This document shows positions 29,618-38,274 of a stretch of DNA of 64,000 nt, in pieces. The stretch's first letter is position 1, and each line of letters begins with the position of its first letter. Location of the stretch: positions 372,001 through 436,000 of the forward strand of contig CAWIIO010000003.1 of NCBI GenBank assembly GCA_963836265.1, given 5' to 3'. The DNA comes from CAIWHR01 sp963836265. GTDB taxonomy: Bacteria; Pseudomonadota; Gammaproteobacteria; Burkholderiales; Casimicrobiaceae. The notes under the pieces were generated by a model. That model worked only from the letters and a program-made list of their open reading frames with translations, did no database searches and was not told the origin of the DNA. Made by a program: the position numbers and the translations under genes.

Positions 29618-30196
29618 ATGACCAGCCGCTCTCTTTTCACCAAGGTGCTGCACGGGGTCCTGCTACTGGCCGTCGCGCACCAGCTCATCCTGGTAGGACT
29701 CGTTGAACCGCCCAAAGGGGGTTCCCCGGGCAATGTTTTCTTCGCGTGGCATCGGTCCGTTGGTCTGGCCACGCTTGGCATCGTGACCGCCTTCTGGTTG
29801 TGGACGTTTGCGCGTCGGTCGAGAACCGCGCTGGGTGCCTTGTTTCCATGGCTCTCGGCCGGACGGCGGCGGGCGTTGTGGCATGACGTGCGTGCTCACC
29901 TGAACGCGCTGCGTCGGTTCAGACTGATACACGCTGATGAGAGTCCGCTGGCCAGTGCCACGCACGGTCTCGGCTTGCTGGTCGTGTCCGCCATGGCTGG
30001 CACCGGCGCGGTGATGGCGCTCGCCGAAGTGCCAGGCGGGTTGGTGCTGCAAGTCCATAAGCTGCTGGCGAACCTGATGTGGGCATACGTCATCGCGCAC
30101 GCGGGCATCGCGCTCCTCCACCAACTGCAAGGGCACGATGTACTGCAACGCATGTTCTGGTTGCGTCTTCCTGCGCGGCGGGCGCAACGGCCATAG
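29618..30196 (+). CDS. Cytochrome b561 family protein
   Basis: About 192 residues with four membrane helices. Candidate haem-ligand histidines occur in KVLHGVLLLAVAHQ (helix 1), FFAWHRSVGLA (helix 2), SATHGLGLLV (helix 3) and LQVHKLLANLMWAYVIAHAG (helix 4). The family moves electrons from quinol to superoxide or periplasmic acceptors. It lies 47 bp after the PepSY gene and is probably co-transcribed. The start is one of two adjacent Met codons at 29615 and 29618. Confidence 0.88.
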   Translation: MTSRSLFTKVLHGVLLLAVAHQLILVGLVEPPKGGSPGNVFFAWHRSVGLATLGIVTAFWLWTFARRSRTALGALFPWLSAGRRRALWHDVRAHLNALRRFRLIHADESPLASATHGLGLLVVSAMAGTGAVMALAEVPGGLVLQVHKLLANLMWAYVIAHAGIALLHQLQGHDVLQRMFWLRLPARRAQRP

Positions 30197-30199
30197 TCG

Positions 30200-31573
30200 T
30201 CAATGGTGCGAACTCGTGAGCGAAGAATTCGTTGCCTGGAATCGCACCGTGACCAGCAGTCCTCCCAGGCGGCTCGACGTGTCCAGCTTAAGCGTCGCAT
30301 GATGCCGCCGCGCGATGCTTTGGGCGATCGCAAGCCCGAGCCCGCTCCCCGGAGTGGCCGCGCTACCGGCGACCCGGTAGAACCGATCGAAGGCGCGATC
30401 GCGGTCATCCACGGGAATTCCGGGACCACTGTCCGCGATCTCGACTTCGGGCGCCCCGTGCGCAATGCGAATCGCGACGTCGACGGTACCGTCTGGCGGG
30501 CTGTACTTGATCCCGTTTTCCAGCAGATTCCGAAACAGAATTCGCAAAGCTTCCACGTCGCCGTTCACCGAGATGGGCTCCGCCTCGCTGATTCCCAGAT
30601 CGATGCGCCGTTCCTGCGCCATCGGAAGTACCTCGCCAATGGCGAGGGCAATCGTTTCGCGAAGATCAAGCGGGGCAAGCGTGTGTGGGCCTGCCGCAGC
30701 ATCCTGGCGCGCCAGCACGAGCATCTGATCGACCAGGCGCGCCGACCGGTCGATCCCGGCGAGCAGCCTGCGCGCCGCCACCGCACGCGCTTCGCTATCG
30801 GTGGCGCGCTGCATGCTCTGGACCTGCAAACGAAGCGCGGCGAGCGGAGATCTCAGCTCATGCGCAGCATCAGCGACGAAGCTTTGCTGCGCGGCGAACG
30901 CCTCGGCCAGTCGTCCAAACAGAAGATTGATTTCGTCGACCAGGGGGCGGACTTCATCGGGAAGGCCTTCTGCGACCAGTGGCGAGAGCTCGTCAGCGGC
31001 CCGCCGCGCCACCTGCTCGCGCGCGCGCGCCAGAGGGCGCGTCGATTGCGTGACGACCCACCAGACCGCCAGCATCAATACCGGGGCGAGCAACATGACC
31101 GGGCCGACCATGCGCAGCACCAGCCCGCCCGCCAGTTCCCTTCGGGCCGCAGTGTCCTGCCCGACCTGGATGACTCGCGTTGGGGTGTGCAACGAGAACA
31201 CCCGGTAGCGGGTGCCATGCGCAGCCACATCCGAAAAGCCGACTTCGTTCTGTCGCGGCAACAGTTCATCTTGCGCGGACGCAAATACCAGAGTGCCATC
31301 GGGCGCAAAGACCTGGATCAGGAAGTCGAAGTTCGCTTCTTCGACGTGGTGTCCGAATCGAGGTGGAGTGGCCCCGAGCGGCGTTCCGTCCCGCAGCGCC
31401 AGGGCGATCTGCTGCATCTGATAGTCGAAGAGTTCGTCAGCTTCCGAAACCGCGGAATAGTAGGCGTAGACACTCTGGATGATTGCAGCAATCGCGACCG
31501 CGATCAGCAGCAGCCAGAGCAGCCGTCCGCGCAAGGAGTAGCCACGCACCGCAGGCGCCGTTCGACGCGCCAT
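30200..31573 (-). CDS. Sensor histidine kinase (QseC/PmrB-like)
   Basis: 457 residues. TM1 is at about 17-38, a periplasmic sensor domain at about 40-148 and TM2 at about 151-173. A HAMP-like linker follows, then the H-box VADAAHELRSPLAAL with phosphorylatable His238, the N-box LLENGIKYS and the G1 box DSGPGIP. It would phosphorylate the response regulator encoded three bases upstream in the same operon. Domain order and an N-terminal two-component_2CSK-type sensor fit the QseC family. The stimulus is unknown. Confidence 0.9.
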   Translation of the reverse strand: MARRTAPAVRGYSLRGRLLWLLLIAVAIAAIIQSVYAYYSAVSEADELFDYQMQQIALALRDGTPLGATPPRFGHHVEEANFDFLIQVFAPDGTLVFASAQDELLPRQNEVGFSDVAAHGTRYRVFSLHTPTRVIQVGQDTAARRELAGGLVLRMVGPVMLLAPVLMLAVWWVVTQSTRPLARAREQVARRAADELSPLVAEGLPDEVRPLVDEINLLFGRLAEAFAAQQSFVADAAHELRSPLAALRLQVQSMQRATDSEARAVAARRLLAGIDRSARLVDQMLVLARQDAAAGPHTLAPLDLRETIALAIGEVLPMAQERRIDLGISEAEPISVNGDVEALRILFRNLLENGIKYSPPDGTVDVAIRIAHGAPEVEIADSGPGIPVDDRDRAFDRFYRVAGSAATPGSGLGLAIAQSIARRHHATLKLDTSSRLGGLLVTVRFQATNSSLTSSHH

Positions 31574-31576
31574 CGA

Positions 31577-32236
31577 TCAAGCTTTCGGCACCAGATAGCC
31601 GACCCCGCGCACATTCTGGATCAGCTTCGGCCCGAGCTTCTTGCGCAGCCCGTGAATGTAGACTTCGATCGCATTGCTGCTGACCTCGTCCTTCCAGCTG
31701 AAAAGCTTTTCCTCGAGCTGGGCACGCGACAGGATCAGCCCCGGGTGCGCAAGCAGCGGCTCCAGCACCGCCCATTCGCGCGAGGAGAGGATGACCGGCT
31801 CGCCGTCCACCGTGACTTCCTTGGTCGCCGGGTTGATCGTCACGTTCGCGTACTCGTAGACGGGCTCGGCTCGCCCAGATGCGCGCCGCAGATGGGCGCG
31901 GATGCGCGCCAGCAACTCGTCGATGTCGTACGGCTTGAGCACGTAATCGTCGGCACCCGCGTCGAGCCCTGCGATGCGCTCCGCCACGGCATCACGTGCC
32001 GTCGCGATCAGCACCGGCATCCGTTGCTTGCGCGCGCGCAGCGACCGCAGTATCTCCAGTCCGCCCTTCTTCGGGAGGCCAAGATCGAGCACGACGAGAT
32101 CGTAGGATTGGGCGCGCAAGGCGGTGTCGGCCATCGCCCCGTCCTTGACCCAATCGACCGCGAAGCCCTCGCTGCTCAACGTTTCGAGCACGATCTCGCC
32201 AATCATCGGATCGTCTTCTACAACGAGCAGGCGCAT
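31577..32236 (-). CDS. OmpR-family response regulator (QseB/PmrA-like)
   Basis: 219 residues. The receiver domain has acidic residues VEDD (7-10), phospho-acceptor Asp51 in VVLDLGLP and the conserved Lys in VLKPYD. The C-terminal winged helix (about 125-219) contains SSREWAVLEPLLAHPG and SNAIEVYIHGLRKKLG, typical of QseB/PmrA regulators. A CTTAGG-N5-CTTAAA box 75 bp upstream suggests autoregulation. Five similar boxes precede other transcription units in the window, so these are likely targets. Confidence 0.92.
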   Translation of the reverse strand: MRLLVVEDDPMIGEIVLETLSSEGFAVDWVKDGAMADTALRAQSYDLVVLDLGLPKKGGLEILRSLRARKQRMPVLIATARDAVAERIAGLDAGADDYVLKPYDIDELLARIRAHLRRASGRAEPVYEYANVTINPATKEVTVDGEPVILSSREWAVLEPLLAHPGLILSRAQLEEKLFSWKDEVSSNAIEVYIHGLRKKLGPKLIQNVRGVGYLVPKA

Positions 32237-32310
32237 CGGCAGGAGTGTTTGAAGAAGGAAATGCTATTTTCCAATGGTTTGGCGCTTTGCAGACAACCTA
32301 CGGCTCGATA

Positions 32311-32327
32311 CTTAGGCTGCGCTTAAA
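32311..32327 (+). promoter_or_regulatory. PmrA/QseB-like box before the response regulator gene
   Basis: CTTAGG-CTGCG-CTTAAA, 75 bp before the regulator start and in the intergenic region shared with the divergent MacAB-like operon. Autoregulation of the two-component operon is the simplest reading; effects on the divergent operon (start 179 bp away) are possible. Confidence 0.65.
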
Positions 32328-32505
32328 TCCGAGATCCTTGGACGAAAAGGCAGAGCCACCCCGAGCGAGCTCGACAGATGGCTCACGCTACTGGCGCGTT
32401 CCAGCGGCGCATCCTTGCGAACGCCGGGTAGGGGATACGCGAGCGTATCATTCGCCGACATCTTGACGTGGCAGGGAATATTACGGTGATGCTGCAAGGA
32501 AGGCC

Positions 32506-33723
32506 ATGAATTACGCGGCGCTGCTCCGCTCGGCGTCGGTCGCTCTGCTGCGAAACAAGCTGCGCAGCGCGTTGACGGTCCTCGGCATTACCATCGGGAT
32601 AGGCGCGGTGATTTGCGTCGTCGCGATCGGAAACGCCGGCCAAGCCCAGGTCGAGCAGCAGCTCAATAATTTGGGCGACAATTTCGTGTGGATCGAAGCA
32701 GGCGGACGCGCAGTAAACGGCGTGCGTACCGGTACCCACGGCACAAAGAGTTTGACGCTTGCCGACGCGGCCGCTATCAGAGAGCAGGTGCCCGTCATCA
32801 AGAGCGTATCGCCGAACGTGGATGGCCAGATCCAGATCATCTACGGCAACCAGAACTGGTTCACGCATTACCGGGGCGTATCGCCCGAGTATTTCGACAT
32901 CAAGCGGTGGTTCGTCCTGCAGGGCGCCGTGTTTACGCAGGACGACGTGGATCGGGCGGCCGACGTCTGCGTGATCGGAAAGACGGTTCGCGATCAACTG
33001 TTCGGCGCCGACAATCCGATCGGCAAGGTGATGCGCGTCAACGGACTCCCGTGCACGGTCGTGGCGACGCTTCAGCCCAAAGGGTTGTCGGTATCCGGGC
33101 AGGATCAGGACGACACGATCATCATGCCCTTTACCACCGTGCAGAAGAAGATCAAGGGAGTCTCCTGGCTCGACGACATCCTATGCTCCGCGGTGTCCCC
33201 CGAGACCGTCAAGCTCGCCGGTCAACAGGTTGCCGCCCTGCTCCGCGATCGGCATCACCTGCGCCCTGAAGAGGAGGACGATTTCAACATCCGCAACCCC
33301 GAGGACATCATTCAGGCGCAATTGGCGGCCAGCCGGACGCTGACCATTCTTCTGGTTGCGATCGCCTCGATCTCTTTGCTGGTCGGGGGGATCGGAATCA
33401 TGAACGTCATGCTGGTTTCGGTCACCGAACGAACGCGCGAGATCGGGGTGCGCCTGGCGGTAGGTGCAACGGAAGAAGCCATCCAGGTGCAGTTCCTGGG
33501 CGAATCGATCATGCTCAGCCTGGTGGGTGGTTTAGCCGGCGTGATCGCGGGAGTCATCGGGTCTATCCTGGTGGGTCGCACGCTGCATTGGCCCATGGAA
33601 GTGTCATTCGAGGCCGTGCTGATCGCCACGCTGTTCTCGGTGGCGGTGGGGGTGTTCTTCGGGTATTACCCGGCGCGCAAGGCAGCGCTGCTCGATCCGA
33701 TCACGGCGCTTCGGTACGAATGA
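32506..33723 (+). CDS. MacB-like ABC transporter permease
   Basis: 405 residues. TM1 (about 22-43, LRSALTVLGITIGIGAVICV) is followed by a periplasmic MacB_PCD domain (about 45-270). The FtsX bundle of three helices (about 285-395) contains GGIGIMNVMLVSVTERTREIG, a MacB hallmark. It is the first gene of permease - membrane fusion protein - ATPase, i.e. MacAB with the ATPase as a separate polypeptide. Such pumps export peptides, siderophores, lipids or macrolides through a TolC-type channel. Confidence 0.92.
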   Translation: MNYAALLRSASVALLRNKLRSALTVLGITIGIGAVICVVAIGNAGQAQVEQQLNNLGDNFVWIEAGGRAVNGVRTGTHGTKSLTLADAAAIREQVPVIKSVSPNVDGQIQIIYGNQNWFTHYRGVSPEYFDIKRWFVLQGAVFTQDDVDRAADVCVIGKTVRDQLFGADNPIGKVMRVNGLPCTVVATLQPKGLSVSGQDQDDTIIMPFTTVQKKIKGVSWLDDILCSAVSPETVKLAGQQVAALLRDRHHLRPEEEDDFNIRNPEDIIQAQLAASRTLTILLVAIASISLLVGGIGIMNVMLVSVTERTREIGVRLAVGATEEAIQVQFLGESIMLSLVGGLAGVIAGVIGSILVGRTLHWPMEVSFEAVLIATLFSVAVGVFFGYYPARKAALLDPITALRYE

Positions 33724-33786
33724 ATCCCGACCGTCTCACTACATCGGGACGTTCACCTGCCCGGTCGAAATCGTCAGGGATGGGGC

Positions 33787-35154
33787 ATGAGGCATAAGCG
33801 CGCGTGGCTGCTTCTGGCGGCGATTGCCATTGCGCTAGGATTGGTTGCGACTTTCGACCTCACGCGGAAGGAGCAATCCCAGTACTTCACCGCCAAGGTG
33901 GAACGTGGCGACGTCCACAACGTGGTCGATGTGACCGGCACGATCAACGCGGTGACGACAGTTCTCGTCGGGTCACAGGTTTCGGGGACGATCGCCAAGC
34001 TCGGCGCTGACTTCAACTCGCGCGTCCGCAAGGGCGACGTGATCGCCGTCATCGATCCGGCACTGTTCCAGGGAGCGTTGCTTCAGGCCGCTGCCGACCT
34101 CGAGAGCGCCAAGGCGAACGTTGTTGCCGCACGCGCAAACCTGGACAAGGCGCGGGCCACGCTGGTTCAAACGAAGGCGGATTACGATCGTGCCACCGTG
34201 CTCATTGCGCAGGATAGTATTAGCAGGCAGGCTGTCGATCTCGCCAAGTCGACCTACCTCTCCGCAGACGCCTCGGTGAAAGCGGCTGAGGCAGCCATCG
34301 CGCAAGCCGAAGCACAGGTACATCAGAAGGCGGCTGCCGTCTCGGTGGCCCGCACCAACCTTGAGTACACGGTCATTCGATCGCCGATCGATGGGACGGT
34401 TGTCGCACGCAACGTGGACGTCGGACAGACCGTCGCCGCGTCGTTGCAGGCCCCGACTCTATTCACGATCGCGCAGGATCTGACCAAGATGCAGGTCTAC
34501 GCGAAGACGGACGAGTCCGACGTTGGCAGCGTCAAGGCGGGCCGCACGGTGACGTTCAAGGTCGACGCCTATCCGAAGGATACGTTCCAGGGCGTGGTGA
34601 GCCAGGTGCGGATGAACCCGACCACCGTGCAGAACGTGGTGACGTACGACGCGATCGTCAATTTTGACAATCCCCAGTTGAAGCTGTTTCCCGGGATGAC
34701 GGCCTATGTCACGATTCCTGTGGAGACCGCTCGGAACGTGCTGAAGATTGCGAACGGCGCGCTTCGCTACAAGCCGCAGATTGCACCGGAGGAGGTTCGG
34801 GCGCTTTACAGTCGCTTCGGGATTGCCCCTGACGAAGGCGTTTCCGGCACCGCATTGGTGGCAGCTCACCCGACGGGTCTGGAAGACGCCATCGCATCGG
34901 ACTCCAATGGAACACATTCCGGCGCAGAAAGCCCCGGTCCGGGGCCGAGACCCAACGCCGTCGTCTGGAAGCTGCAACCGGACAATTCGATCGAGCCCGT
35001 ACAAGTCGTGACCGGGATTACCGATCACGCCTACACGGCTGTGATCCGGACCGTGCACGGCGATCTGAAGGAAGGGGATCAGGTCGTCACAGGTGCGCTG
35101 ATCCAAGGACCGTCAGGATCCAGAGCGAGCCTTGGAGCGCCCGCAAAGAAGTAG
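33787..35154 (+). CDS. MacA-like periplasmic adaptor (HlyD/RND-MFP family)
   Basis: 455 residues. An N-terminal anchor (about 8-24) is followed by a biotinyl-lipoyl-type domain (VTGTINAVTTVLVGSQVSGT), a long alpha-hairpin rich in Ala (about 90-190) and a beta-barrel (VIRSPIDGTVVARNVDVGQT, then YAKTDESDVGSVKAG). An insertion at about 330-390, rich in Pro, Gly and Ser, interrupts the C-terminal membrane-proximal domain and is unusually long. It couples the inner-membrane permease/ATPase to an outer-membrane channel. The permease ends 63 bp upstream. Confidence 0.9.
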   Translation: MRHKRAWLLLAAIAIALGLVATFDLTRKEQSQYFTAKVERGDVHNVVDVTGTINAVTTVLVGSQVSGTIAKLGADFNSRVRKGDVIAVIDPALFQGALLQAAADLESAKANVVAARANLDKARATLVQTKADYDRATVLIAQDSISRQAVDLAKSTYLSADASVKAAEAAIAQAEAQVHQKAAAVSVARTNLEYTVIRSPIDGTVVARNVDVGQTVAASLQAPTLFTIAQDLTKMQVYAKTDESDVGSVKAGRTVTFKVDAYPKDTFQGVVSQVRMNPTTVQNVVTYDAIVNFDNPQLKLFPGMTAYVTIPVETARNVLKIANGALRYKPQIAPEEVRALYSRFGIAPDEGVSGTALVAAHPTGLEDAIASDSNGTHSGAESPGPGPRPNAVVWKLQPDNSIEPVQVVTGITDHAYTAVIRTVHGDLKEGDQVVTGALIQGPSGSRASLGAPAKK

Positions 35155-35195
35155 GGTCGCGGATCGCCGGTCTTCGTTTTCAGCACAGCTTCGTT

Positions 35196-35975
35196 ATGAC
35201 ATTTCCATGTCCACCCGGCGAAATTCACGAGAAACCGGGGCGAAAGCTGATCCAGGTCGAAAGTGTGCACAAGTATTACTCGCTCGGCGAGGCGCAAGTG
35301 CACGCGTTGCGCGGCGTGACGGTGTCCATCGATTCGGGCGACTTCGTAGCCATCATGGGTGCCAGCGGCAGCGGGAAATCCACTTTCATGAACGTGCTGG
35401 GCTGTCTCGATCGGCCGACGTCGGGACGCTATCTGCTCGAAGACATCGACGTATCGGAGCTCGACAAGCGTGCCCTGGCGCTGATCCGGAACCGCAAGAT
35501 CGGCTTCGTCTTTCAGGGGTTCAACCTCCTCGCCCGCACTACCGCACTGGAGAACACTGAACTTCCTACGATCTATGCGCAGATCGACCGGGCCGAACGC
35601 AAAAGGCGCGCAGCGAACGCGCTGGCGATGGTTGGACTCGCCGATCGAGCGCTACATTTTCCCTCGCAGATGTCCGGCGGGCAGCAGCAGCGCGTAGCGA
35701 TCGCGCGTGCGCTCGTCAACCAGCCGTCGATCCTTCTCGCCGACGAGCCGACGGGCAATCTCGATACTCGTACGTCGGTCGAGATCATGGGAATCTTCCA
35801 GCGATTGAACGACGGGGGTCTCACCGTCGTCATGGTTACCCACGAACTGGACGTGGCCCAGTTTGCGAAGCGCGTCATCGTTTTCCGCGACGGCACCATT
35901 CGCAAGGACGACGACCAGCGCGACCGACCCATTGCGAGCGAACTGTTGCGAAGCATGCCGGCGTTGGAGGACTAG
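35196..35975 (+). CDS. MacB-type ABC transporter ATPase
   Basis: 259 residues. Walker A GASGSGKST, signature MSGGQQQ, Walker B ILLADEPTGNLD and H-loop VTHELDVA are complete. It lies 41 bp after the adaptor gene and supplies the ATPase for the split MacAB-like pump. The copy at 18144-18923 has the same length and about 50 differences by eye. Similarity continues into the downstream non-coding DNA, so the whole segment was duplicated. Confidence 0.92.
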   Translation: MTFPCPPGEIHEKPGRKLIQVESVHKYYSLGEAQVHALRGVTVSIDSGDFVAIMGASGSGKSTFMNVLGCLDRPTSGRYLLEDIDVSELDKRALALIRNRKIGFVFQGFNLLARTTALENTELPTIYAQIDRAERKRRAANALAMVGLADRALHFPSQMSGGQQQRVAIARALVNQPSILLADEPTGNLDTRTSVEIMGIFQRLNDGGLTVVMVTHELDVAQFAKRVIVFRDGTIRKDDDQRDRPIASELLRSMPALED

Positions 35976-36223
35976 AGGCGCCGACACGCGTCTACGCGGT
36001 AGCGTCTGCGAGCGACTGAGAACAGCTAGCCAACGCGCGTGTTGTTGACCCGTGCGCCAGCTTCGAGCCGGCCGTGACCTGCGGAGCGGCGATCGACATC
36101 TGGATGGACAGGTGACGTCGAGGTTCATGGAATAAGGGTGCTGTCGGGCCTGACAGTAAAAGTCGAAGGCTTCTCGCGTAGCGGGGACGGGGCGGGCGGT
36201 GCGGTCTTTCAGGAGGATTACTC

Positions 36224-37171
36224 GTGCCGAGTGGATTCGAACAAGGCGCGGTTCATTTTCTTCAAACGTATGGCTACGTCGCGCTGTTCTTGCTTCTCAC
36301 GCTTGAGACGGCGATGATTCTGCACTTCGTTCCGAGTGAGGTCATTGTTACCGTCGCGGCCGCCACGCTTGCCACCAACGGCGTGCAGCTGGCTCTTGTG
36401 ATCGTGGTCAGCACTTTGGGCGCGACGGCCGGAAGTCTCGTGCTTTACGCCTTTGCGCGCTACGGGGGACGCCGACTTCTCGATCGGCACCCCCATTTCT
36501 TCGGGCTGAATGCGAAACGCCGGGCTCGTCTGGAGTCCTGGTTCCAGCATCCTGCCGGCGAAAGCTTGGTGTTCTTCCTCCGCCTTCTCCCCTTCTTACG
36601 CGCGGCCGTGAGCATCCCCGCGGGGCTGGCCGGCATGGATGTGCGCAAGTTCACGCTCTACAGCGCAGCAGGAAGTCTGGTGTTCAATGCCGCGCTCGCC
36701 TATTCGGCCTATGCCGCGAGAATGAACCCCGACGTCATGGCCGAAATCCACGACGCAATCGCGTACGCGACGAGCCGGTTGCCTTTTTTCCTGGCGCTCA
36801 CGTTGGTCGCACTGGTTGGTCTCTATTTACTGTACCGCCGCCGTTCCGCCTACCGGCAGGCGCCGCATCTGGCGGTTCGACACGTCTTGCGCACAAGCGC
36901 GATCGCCGCTATGGCAACGGGCGTGATCCTGATTGCGTTCAGCCTTTTCGCACCACATGCCACCTATCGGGCCGTGACCTGGGTTGCCGTGGACGCCGGC
37001 CACCTTGCAGAGCAGTACAACGTTGGAGCGTTGCTCTTTCTCCTGGGCATTGCATTCGGAGCCATCACGCTGGGGCTTGCCGTCCTCACTGCGGCGCCGC
37101 TCTTCGAACGATACGTGCAAGCGCTGGTCGAGTACTTCCGGGCACAGGCGGGTAAGAACGGACGGCGCTGA
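36224..37171 (+). CDS. DedA-family (SNARE-associated/VTT domain) membrane protein
   Basis: 315 residues from a GTG start preceded by CAGGAGG. The DedA domain (about 1-200) shows the membrane-embedded FVPSEVIVTVAAA motif, GATAGSLVLYAFARYGGRR and the basic FFLRLLPFLRAAVSIPAGLAGM loop with conserved Arg and Pro. About 110 extra C-terminal residues add two or three helices, beyond the usual family length of 200-220. DedA proteins include undecaprenyl-phosphate flippases and affect polymyxin resistance. Its 250-bp leader is shared, in decayed form, with the orphan ATPase copy. Confidence 0.87.
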   Translation: MPSGFEQGAVHFLQTYGYVALFLLLTLETAMILHFVPSEVIVTVAAATLATNGVQLALVIVVSTLGATAGSLVLYAFARYGGRRLLDRHPHFFGLNAKRRARLESWFQHPAGESLVFFLRLLPFLRAAVSIPAGLAGMDVRKFTLYSAAGSLVFNAALAYSAYAARMNPDVMAEIHDAIAYATSRLPFFLALTLVALVGLYLLYRRRSAYRQAPHLAVRHVLRTSAIAAMATGVILIAFSLFAPHATYRAVTWVAVDAGHLAEQYNVGALLFLLGIAFGAITLGLAVLTAAPLFERYVQALVEYFRAQAGKNGRR

Positions 37172-37221
37172 TCTCCTGTGCACCACTGTGCACCAAGTGT
37201 CCCTCCTATCCCGCTTTGCTT

Positions 37222-37238
37222 TCTAAGCCTCGCCTAAG
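37222..37238 (-). promoter_or_regulatory. PmrA/QseB-like box before the second COG4705-type gene
   Basis: Plus strand TCTAAG-CCTCG-CCTAAG; on the minus strand CTTAGG-CGAGG-CTTAGA. The first half-site and spacer equal those of the PAP2 box. It lies about 120 bp before the probable start at 37359. Confidence 0.62.
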
Positions 37239-37331
37239 TGTCGGGTGCGACCCTTATGACCGGGTTTGCGCTCAGCAACGGCGTCACACCCTCGGTAAAT
37301 TTCGGAATGGCACGCAAGAAATCGCGATGCC

Positions 37332-38123
37332 GTGGAAGGTGCACATTTGTGGAGTGTGATGATGGATCGTAGGACGGCTGAAAGCGCGCTCGCAAAAGTA
37401 CCCGAGGTGACATTCCTGTTCTGGATCATCAAGGTCCTGGCAACGACGCTCGGTGAGACCGGAGGGGATGCAGTCACCATGTCGATGCACCTCGGGTACC
37501 CGGTCGGCACGGGGATATTTGCGACGATCTTTGTCGTCGTCGTCGGCGCCCAGATCGCAGTCAAACGCTTTCATCCCTTTCTGTTCTGGGCGGTCATCGT
37601 CGCGACCACCACCGCCGGAACCACCTTGGCGGACCTATTGGATCGGAGTTTCGGCATTGGCTATGCCGGAGGCGCCTCGATTCTGCTGGCGACGCTGCTC
37701 GTGACCCTTGGCGTGTGGTACTGGTCGACGGGCTCGATTTCCGTGAACAACATCAAATCCCGCCAGGCAGAGGTTTTCTATTGGGCGACAATCATGTTTT
37801 CCCAGACCCTTGGCACGGCGCTTGGCGACTGGATGGCGGACTCGACCGGCCTCGGCTACCGGGGCGGTGCTTTGGTATTCGCCGCAGCCCTTGCGGTCGT
37901 GGCAGCTGCCTATTACTACACCAGGATTTCTCGCACGCTCCTTTTCTGGTCAGCGTTCGTCCTAACCCGTCCGCTGGGCGCTACTCTCGGCGATCTGCTC
38001 GACAAGCCGCATGCGCATGGTGGGCTGGCACTTAGCCGCTATGCAGCGTCGGCGGTGCTGGCTGCGGTGATTATCGCTTCTGTGATGCTGCTGCCGCAGA
38101 GGGCGGAAAAACGGCACCGCTGA
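37332..38123 (+). CDS. COG4705-type integral membrane protein (paralogue 2)
   Basis: 263 residues from GTG 37332, or about 254 from ATG 37359. It shares the signature segments of the copy at 25829: KVPEVTFLFWIIKVLATTLG, then QAEVFYWATIMFSQTLGTAL and FVLTRPLGATLGDLLDKPHA. About eight membrane helices and an internal-repeat layout are visible. Function is unknown. The shared upstream box suggests that both paralogues respond to the two-component system in this window. Confidence 0.76.
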   Translation: MEGAHLWSVMMDRRTAESALAKVPEVTFLFWIIKVLATTLGETGGDAVTMSMHLGYPVGTGIFATIFVVVVGAQIAVKRFHPFLFWAVIVATTTAGTTLADLLDRSFGIGYAGGASILLATLLVTLGVWYWSTGSISVNNIKSRQAEVFYWATIMFSQTLGTALGDWMADSTGLGYRGGALVFAAALAVVAAAYYYTRISRTLLFWSAFVLTRPLGATLGDLLDKPHAHGGLALSRYAASAVLAAVIIASVMLLPQRAEKRHR

Positions 38124-38274
38124 CCTGGTGTCGCACTGCCACGCGGCATCAAGGCGTCTTAGCGGATCTGAGTTGGCCTTCGGCCTCCTTGTCTCGGGTG
38201 ACGTCAAGGTCGCGTGGCAACTGCTTGGCGAGGAGACATCATTTCGCGAGGTCGGAGATCGCGGCGGCCGAAAG

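Noticed and set aside
30203..32326. A 707-codon open frame on the plus strand
   Set aside because: Antisense to the histidine kinase and response regulator, both of which have all catalytic motifs on the minus strand.
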